Source: Acinetobacter pittii
Lineage (GTDB): Bacteria; Pseudomonadota; Gammaproteobacteria; Pseudomonadales; Moraxellaceae
Assembly (NCBI RefSeq): GCF_034064985.1
Contig: NZ_CP139250.1
Coordinates: forward strand, 1-7,614
Direction: 5' to 3'
Length of the DNA: 7,614 nucleotides
In this document: positions 5,084 through 7,614 of the stretch, in pieces
How the letters are laid out: every line of letters begins with the position of its first letter
Numbering within the stretch: position 1 is the first letter of the stretch
Position numbers and translations under genes: made by a program
Notes under the pieces: generated by a model
The model's input: the letters and a program-made list of their open reading frames with translations, nothing else
Told to the model about the DNA's origin: nothing
Database searches by the model: none

Positions 5084-5333
5084 CCCTACAAATGAATATT
5101 AATTGCAAAATAAATTTGTGCTCACCTTTTCTCAGATAAAGATTCTTTACTTTTTTTCTATAAGAAACAATTAAATAGCTTACTACTTCTAAATTTTATA
5201 CCAATTAGAAAAAATTTACTGTTAATTAAAACTTAACAAAAGCCTGAGCTTGTAAAATAATCTAAATATCAGTTACTTTATGTTCAGAAAAATATTATTA
5301 TTGTATTATTAATGTTTAATATTTGTGGTTTGT
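5084..5333. other. Non-coding gap between the two micropeptides
   Basis: This AT-rich 250-bp stretch has no supported gene. TAAAAT at 5253 is a possible -10 for the second peptide, but no well-spaced -35 is found. It is a reasonable place to look for an antisense or small RNA; I see no clear terminator hairpin in it. Confidence 0.25.
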
Positions 5334-5426
5334 ATGTTCTGGATTCTTATAGCAGTTCTAGTTCTGATTGGTATACTATTAATTATTTCTATAGTGAAGG
5401 AACATCTTAAAAATCCTTTCAGATAA
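5334..5426 (+). CDS. Second single-span membrane micropeptide (30 residues)
   Basis: A 30-residue peptide, MFWILIAVLVLIGILLIISI followed by VKEHLKNPFR: one hydrophobic span, then a short basic tail, much like the peptide at 4970 in design though not closely in sequence. The Shine-Dalgarno is weak (GTGG about 8 bases upstream), so translation is uncertain. Its stop lies 18 bp before the XerD arm of pdif site 5. An overlapping 32-residue frame from 5312 is less hydrophobic and less convincing. The function is unknown; a type I toxin-like or membrane-regulator role would be speculation. Confidence 0.4.
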   Translation: MFWILIAVLVLIGILLIISIVKEHLKNPFR

Positions 5427-5444
5427 ATGACTCCATTTTAATCC

Positions 5445-5472
5445 ATTTAACATAATGGGCGTTATACGAATC
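5445..5472 (-). other. pdif site 5 (XerC/XerD, D-to-C orientation)
   Basis: Plus strand: ATTTAACATAA (5445-5455, XerD side), spacer TGGGCG (5456-5461), TTATACGAATC (5462-5472, XerC side, last bases diverged). Read C-to-D the spacer is CGCCCA, the same as in pdif site 4. Confidence 0.85.
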
Positions 5473-5523
5473 TCTAAGAATAATTTTATTACACTGATTT
5501 TTATATATTTTTTAAATTTTAAG

Positions 5524-5547
5524 CCTAGACCAGAGTCTAAGGTTTTT
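5524..5547 (+). terminator. Probable intrinsic terminator between two pdif sites
   Basis: CCTAGAC (5524-5530) and GTCTAAGG (5535-5542) pair with one bulged A around a CAGA loop, followed by TTTTT. It is the only recognisable element in the 76 bp between pdif sites 5 and 6, and it would stop rightward transcription before the tautomerase module. Confidence 0.5.
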
Positions 5548-5548
5548 C

Positions 5549-5576
5549 ATTTCGTATAACAGCCATTATCTTAAAT
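5549..5576 (+). other. pdif site 6 (XerC/XerD, C-to-D orientation)
   Basis: XerC arm ATTTCGTATAA (5549-5559), spacer CAGCCA (5560-5565), XerD arm TTATCTTAAAT (5566-5576, one change from the usual TTATGTTAAAT). It is the left end of the tautomerase module and differs from the CGCCCA spacers at two positions. Confidence 0.85.
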
Positions 5577-5599
5577 GGGAGGGGAGATTAAGCTAAAAT
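5571..5599 (+). promoter_or_regulatory. Possible tautomerase promoter using the pdif edge
   Basis: TAAAAT (5594-5599) is a good -10; a weak -35, TTAAAT (5571-5576), formed by the end of the XerD arm, lies exactly 17 bp upstream. It would give a leader of about 18 bases before the ATG at 5624. Confidence 0.3.
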
Positions 5600-5623
5600 T
5601 AGGGTTTTAATTTAGAGAAAGTA

Positions 5624-6013
5624 ATGTCTCAGATAAAAATTTATGCTTTAGATGAAACTATAGAATTACATCGTGATAATTTAAGTAAAGCTATCCATCA
5701 GGCCTTAGTTAAAGAATTAAAATACCCTGAAGAAAAAAGGTTTCAACGTTTTATTCCACTAGAATCCAAAAATTTTATATATCCAGCAGACCGCAGTACA
5801 TCTTATATAATTATTGAAATTTCCATGTTCGATGGACGAACAAAAGAGACTAAAAAAGCATTTATTAAGACTCTATTCGAAAATATAAACAATCTATGCG
5901 GTATTGATTCAAATGATGTTGAGATAACTATATTTGAAACCCCTAAAGAAAACTGGGGCATTAGAGGGGAAAATGCGGATGAACTACAGTTAAATTATAA
6001 GGTAAATGTTTAA
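5624..6013 (+). CDS. Tautomerase-superfamily protein lacking Pro-1
   Basis: A 129-residue protein resembling the larger members of the tautomerase superfamily (4-oxalocrotonate tautomerase / MIF fold). Family-like features are FIPLESKNFIYPADRSTSYI (43-62), IIIEISMFDGRTKETKKAF (62-80, with the GRT..K motif), the DSNDVEITIFE strand (95-105) and the terminal ENWGIRG (109-115). The family's catalytic base is normally Pro-1, exposed after Met removal; here the sequence begins Met-Ser-Gln, so that chemistry should be absent or altered. Active-site-like arginines R57 and R72 remain. The start is fixed by GAGAAAG upstream and the lack of a closer ATG. It is the sole gene of pdif module 5; its substrate is unknown. 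Confidence 0.75.
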   Translation: MSQIKIYALDETIELHRDNLSKAIHQALVKELKYPEEKRFQRFIPLESKNFIYPADRSTSYIIIEISMFDGRTKETKKAFIKTLFENINNLCGIDSNDVEITIFETPKENWGIRGENADELQLNYKVNV

Positions 6014-6022
6014 ATTTCCTAA

Positions 6023-6050
6023 AATTAACATAATACACCTTATACGAAGC
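6023..6050 (-). other. pdif site 7 (XerC/XerD, D-to-C orientation)
   Basis: Plus strand: AATTAACATAA (6023-6033, XerD side), spacer TACACC (6034-6039), TTATACGAAGC (6040-6050, XerC side). Read C-to-D the spacer is GGTGTA, identical to pdif site 1, and 25 consecutive bases are shared between the two sites. It forms the right end of the accessory block. Confidence 0.88.
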
Positions 6051-6072
6051 CCAGGTTAATCCTGGGCTTTTT
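6049..6072 (+). terminator. Strong rightward terminator at the right backbone boundary
   Basis: GCCCAGG (6049-6055) and CCTGGGC (6061-6067) form a perfect 7-bp GC-rich stem with a TTAAT loop, followed by TTTTT. The stem begins in the last two bases of pdif site 7. It ends the tautomerase transcript and blocks read-through toward the origin. The stop codon of the leftward gene lies in its loop. Confidence 0.85.
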
Positions 6073-6247
6073 GTTGAATCTGATCATTGGTAGCAAACAG
6101 ATCAGGATTGGTAATTTTGATGTTTTCCTGACAACTCCTGCAAAGCATCAGCCCAGCAAAAAGTTGTACATGTTCCGTTGATTCACAGAAGGCACATGGC
6201 TTAGGAAAAGAGATGATATTGGCTGAATTGACTAATTCTGTTGACAT
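6056..6247 (-). CDS. Small zinc-ribbon-like protein
   Basis: A 63-residue protein on the minus strand with two CxxC pairs, CAFC (residues 18-21) and CRSC (36-39), 14 residues apart, the spacing of a treble-clef or zinc-ribbon knuckle. The ATG at 6247 is preferred over one 24 bases upstream because AAGG lies 9 bases before it. The rest is polar with an acidic, Gln-rich end (IQQKAQD). It is probably a nucleic-acid or protein binding factor, but I do not recognise the family. Its promoter region carries TGTACA palindromes, one (6265-6270) about where a -10 would be, so it may be controlled by, or control through, those sites. It is the only leftward gene I support. Confidence 0.6.
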   Translation of the reverse strand: MSTELVNSANIISFPKPCAFCESTEHVQLFAGLMLCRSCQENIKITNPDLFATNDQIQQKAQD

Positions 6248-6264
6248 AAGAAGTAACCTTGGAT

Positions 6265-6478
6265 TGTACATATTTATTTTTAATAAATTTCAATACTTTA
6301 TACCTAATTTAGCCACTAAAATTTGTACATTATTGTATAATCCATGTGTACATATTATTTTTTATAATTTTCATTCACTTAGACCCAAAATAGTATTTAT
6401 TTTTGTACAACACCATGTACAGAACAATAATCATATAAATCAAATTTTTAGCATAAAAAAGTCCATTAATTTTGTACA
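6265..6478. repeat. Cluster of TGTACA palindromes
   Basis: TGTACA occurs at 6265, 6324, 6347, 6404, 6416 and 6473, and once more inside the zinc-ribbon gene (6165). Most are preceded by TT (TTTGTACA or ATTGTACA). Two pairs share the layout TTTGTACA, gap, CCATG(TG)TACA (6322-6352 and 6402-6421). By base composition about one copy per 3 kb is expected. It lies in the non-coding DNA upstream of the leftward gene, so a multi-site operator or plasmid-encoded binding array is plausible. Confidence 0.5.
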
Positions 6479-6675
6479 CAATTCTGAAACTTAAAAATCT
6501 AAACTTTCATCAATTTTTTTCATAATTTCAATAAATTAACCTTAATTTTAAGATATATTCTGAAATTTGGTTTGAAAGCTGTTTTTACATTATATTTCAA
6601 TACTTTAAATCAAAAAATTGGATATTTTTTGAAAAACTCAATGAAAGTTTATTTTTTATTTAAAAACAACTAGTT

Positions 6676-6741
6676 ATATTGGTTTTTATCCATTTTTTTG
6701 AAACAGTTTCTATATGATAAAAAAACCTATAAAAACCATAT
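6676..6741. repeat. Long interrupted inverted repeat with nested palindrome
   Basis: ATATTGGTTTTTAT (6676-6689) pairs with ATAAAAACCATAT (6729-6741) over 13 bp with one bulged base. Almost at its centre lies the perfect palindrome GAAACAGTTTC (6700-6710). The structure could form a cruciform or a single-strand hairpin; it lies about 0.75 kb upstream of the iterons. Role unknown. Confidence 0.45.
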
Positions 6742-6788
6742 CTAGCAAAGGTTTGAGGGTTATCATCTTTAGATGCGTGGTGTGTGAC

Positions 6789-6814
6789 AAAAAAATCCCG
6801 GCATGTGCCGGATT
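6789..6814 (-). terminator. Leftward intrinsic terminator in the origin region
   Basis: On the minus strand AATCCGGC, loop ACAT, then GCCGGGATT (one bulge) form a GC-rich stem followed by TTTTTTT (complement of 6789-6795). No leftward gene is supported to its right, so it may end an unannotated RNA from the origin region, or protect the leftward gene and its control region. Confidence 0.7.
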
Positions 6815-6961
6815 CTGGATTAGAAAATTGGCTAAAGTGACGTAGGACTGGTGCTTGGTTTTACATGGAAAAAAGTATTTATTTTCTGGTTTATAAAAAC
6901 GTAAAAAGATCAGTTTTTGTTCATTCATCCAGGTTAAAAATTTCAACCTAAAACTTTAATT

Positions 6962-7072
6962 ATGAAAAGCTTCACAGAAAGTATTCAAATGCGATTTAAG
7001 AGCCTTTATCTAAAAAACATAGATCTTATAGCGAAAAACAGAAAACAGCTCAAAAAACGCAAAAGAGAGTGA
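6962..7072 (+). CDS. Possible small basic peptide (36 residues)
   Basis: ATG at 6962 opens a 36-residue frame starting MKSFTESIQMRFKSLYLKNI and ending with a strongly basic KNRKQLKKRKRE. No Shine-Dalgarno is visible, and the A-rich DNA makes Lys/Arg-rich frames likely by chance. Listed only because it is the one rightward frame of note in this long gap. Confidence 0.15.
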   Translation: MKSFTESIQMRFKSLYLKNIDLIAKNRKQLKKRKRE

Positions 7073-7107
7073 AGTAAAGAGATGTTTTGACTTTAGATAG
7101 CTGCATA

Positions 7108-7368
7108 GAGCGAGTGTCTACGAGCGAACTATCAAAATTTGCGTCTAGACTCTCTGAAAAACATTTTTTTGCCCTCTTTAGCCTAAGAAAGTTTAATTTT
7201 CATGCAGAAATTTGCTCCTGGACCGAGCGTAGCGAGAAAAAAGCTTATGAGCGAAGCGAATTCCGAGTTGCTTTTGCTTTTTCTTAAAGTCACGCAAGTA
7301 TTAACCAAAAAATTGCCCCGACGAACTGAGCGAAAGCGAAGTTCAATAGAGTTTGAGCGAAGCGAAAA
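7108..7368 (+). repeat. GAGCGAAGCGA motif family
   Basis: Related elements all in the same orientation: GAGCGAG (7108), GAGCGAA (7122), GAGCGTAGCGAG (7225-7236), GAGCGAAGCGAA (7249-7260), GAGCGAAAGCGAA (7328-7340) and GAGCGAAGCGAAAA (7355-7368). The later copies sit inside inverted repeats: AGAAAAAAGC/GCTTTTTCT (7235-7284), GAACT/AGTTC (7324-7344) and GTTT/AAAC (7351-7369). GC-rich motifs in an otherwise AT-rich region, next to the iterons, suggest origin-associated structure. Frames across this stretch look like by-products of the repeats. Confidence 0.55.
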
Positions 7369-7383
7369 CCAAGGGCAATTTTT
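7308..7383. terminator. Long hairpin, terminator-like, before the origin
   Basis: AAAAATTGCCC (7308-7318) and GGGCAATTTTT (7373-7383) are perfect 11-bp complements enclosing 54 bases that contain two GAGCGAAGCGA-type motifs, each in its own small stem. The A and T runs at the ends allow termination in either direction; a branched single-strand structure used in replication is an alternative. Confidence 0.5.
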
Positions 7384-7470
7384 CATGACCTGAGCTTTTG
7401 AATATTTTTAAATCTTTTAAATGCTTTTAGACATGCTGAAAGCCTTTATTTATAAAATTCTTAGAGACTA
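7384..7470. other. AT-rich segment beside the iterons
   Basis: This 87-bp AT-rich stretch, with repeated CTTTTAAAT/GCTTTTAG strings, directly precedes the iterons and is the best candidate for the DNA unwinding element of the origin. I find no DnaA box in it. Confidence 0.35.
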
Positions 7471-7558
7471 TAAAACGAGGTTTACCTTGCATTAAAACGA
7501 GGTTTACCTTGCATTAAAACGAGGTTTACCTTGCATTAAAACGAGGTTTACCTTGCAT
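7471..7558 (+). repeat. oriV: Four perfect 22-bp iterons (origin of replication)
   Basis: Four identical tandem 22-bp units (each TAAAACGAGG followed by TTTACCTTGCAT) at 7471-7492, 7493-7514, 7515-7536 and 7537-7558. A degenerate fifth start, TAAGCGAGTTTA, follows. Four directly repeated 22-bp iterons just upstream of rep are the expected Rep_3 binding sites and set copy number and incompatibility. Confidence 0.95.
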
Positions 7559-7588
7559 TAAGCGAGTTTATGATATAGCCTCGTCTTA
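7547..7588 (+). promoter_or_regulatory. Likely rep promoter with inverted half-iteron operator
   Basis: TATGAT (7569-7574) is a good -10, and TTTACC (7547-7552), part of the last iteron, lies 16 bp upstream as a possible -35. The -10 is flanked by TAAGCGAG (7559-7566) and CCTCGTCTTA (7579-7588); the latter is the complement of TAAGACGAGG, nine of ten bases like the iteron start. This gives an inverted pair suited to Rep autorepression. A second possible -10, TATAAC, lies at 7601. Confidence 0.45.
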
Positions 7589-7614
7589 TTGAATTAAAAA
7601 TATAACCTTTTCAT

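Larger units (their letters stand above)
6479..7107. other. Long AT-rich non-coding region toward the origin
   Basis: Over 600 bp with no strong gene. The left part (6500-6720) is extremely AT-rich and could be an unwinding or spacer region. It holds the large inverted repeat at 6676-6741, a leftward terminator at 6789-6814, and one weak 36-residue frame at 6962-7072. A leftward frame across 6710-6946 is not credible because it runs through the terminator. Confidence 0.5.

Noticed and set aside
6213..6494. Rightward 93-residue frame
   Set aside because: It overlaps the start and control region of the zinc-ribbon gene and is a Phe/Ile/Asn-rich by-product of AT-rich DNA containing the TGTACA array.
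6710..6946. Leftward 78-residue frame
   Set aside because: It reads straight through the strong leftward terminator at 6789-6814 and part of the inverted repeat.
7008..7036. pdif-like string near AACATAGATCTTATAGCGAAAA
   Set aside because: The spacing between the half-similar arms is too short, and each arm has several mismatches.
7087..7393. Three overlapping frames on both strands (7087-7287, 7183-7386, 7202-7393)
   Set aside because: Their composition follows the GAGCGAAGCGA repeats and the hairpins; mutual overlap and lack of ribosome binding sites argue against coding.
7471..7558. CRISPR array
   Set aside because: The 22-bp units are directly abutting with no spacers; they are iterons.
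1..7614. Antibiotic resistance, transposase, relaxase, tRNA or rRNA genes
   Set aside because: None were found on either strand by inspection.

Overview
The window looks like a small AT-rich plasmid of Acinetobacter, probably complete and opened at the start codon of its replication gene. The genus call rests on three things: a Rep_3 initiator followed by a HTH/coiled-coil 'replication DNA-binding' gene, four 22-bp iterons, and a series of XerC/XerD (pdif) sites of the Acinetobacter type. The iterons and rep promoter lie at the extreme 3' end (7471-7588) and would read straight into the rep ATG at position 1 if the ends were joined. I see no relaxase, conjugation, transposase or resistance gene.

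Backbone (about 6051-7614 joined to 1-1675): rep (1-924), a HTH/coiled-coil accessory gene (992-1537), a small leftward zinc-ribbon-like gene (6056-6247), and about 1.3 kb of non-coding DNA leading to the origin. That non-coding DNA holds a cluster of TGTACA palindromes, a large AT-rich inverted repeat, a leftward terminator, a family of GAGCGAAGCGA motifs enclosed by stems, and the iterons. Terminators just outside both ends of the accessory block point so as to stop transcription leaving that block.

Accessory block (1676-6050): seven pdif sites cut it into modules. Module 1 (1676-2214) carries a diverged, shortened paralogue of the backbone accessory gene. Module 2 (2215-3589) carries a HigBA-type toxin-antitoxin pair with a clear promoter/operator and a third overlapping small gene, preceded by a terminator-rich region containing a perfect DnaA box and what looks like a decayed leader-peptide attenuator. 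Module 3 (3590-4909) carries an exported Sel1-repeat protein and a SMI1/KNR4 (SUKH) protein, a pair that resembles orphan immunity genes. Module 4 (4910-5472) carries only two 30-37 residue single-membrane-span peptides. A 76-bp spacer module holds just a probable terminator. Module 5 (5549-6050) carries a tautomerase-superfamily protein that lacks the usual Pro-1.

The central observation is how the pdif sites pair. The two outermost sites (1676 and 6023) are inverted and share the same 6-bp spacer GGTGTA. The two sites around the micropeptide module (4910 and 5445) are inverted and share CGCCCA. Xer recombination depends on spacer identity, so the sequence predicts two specific inversions: the whole accessory block, and the micropeptide cassette alone.
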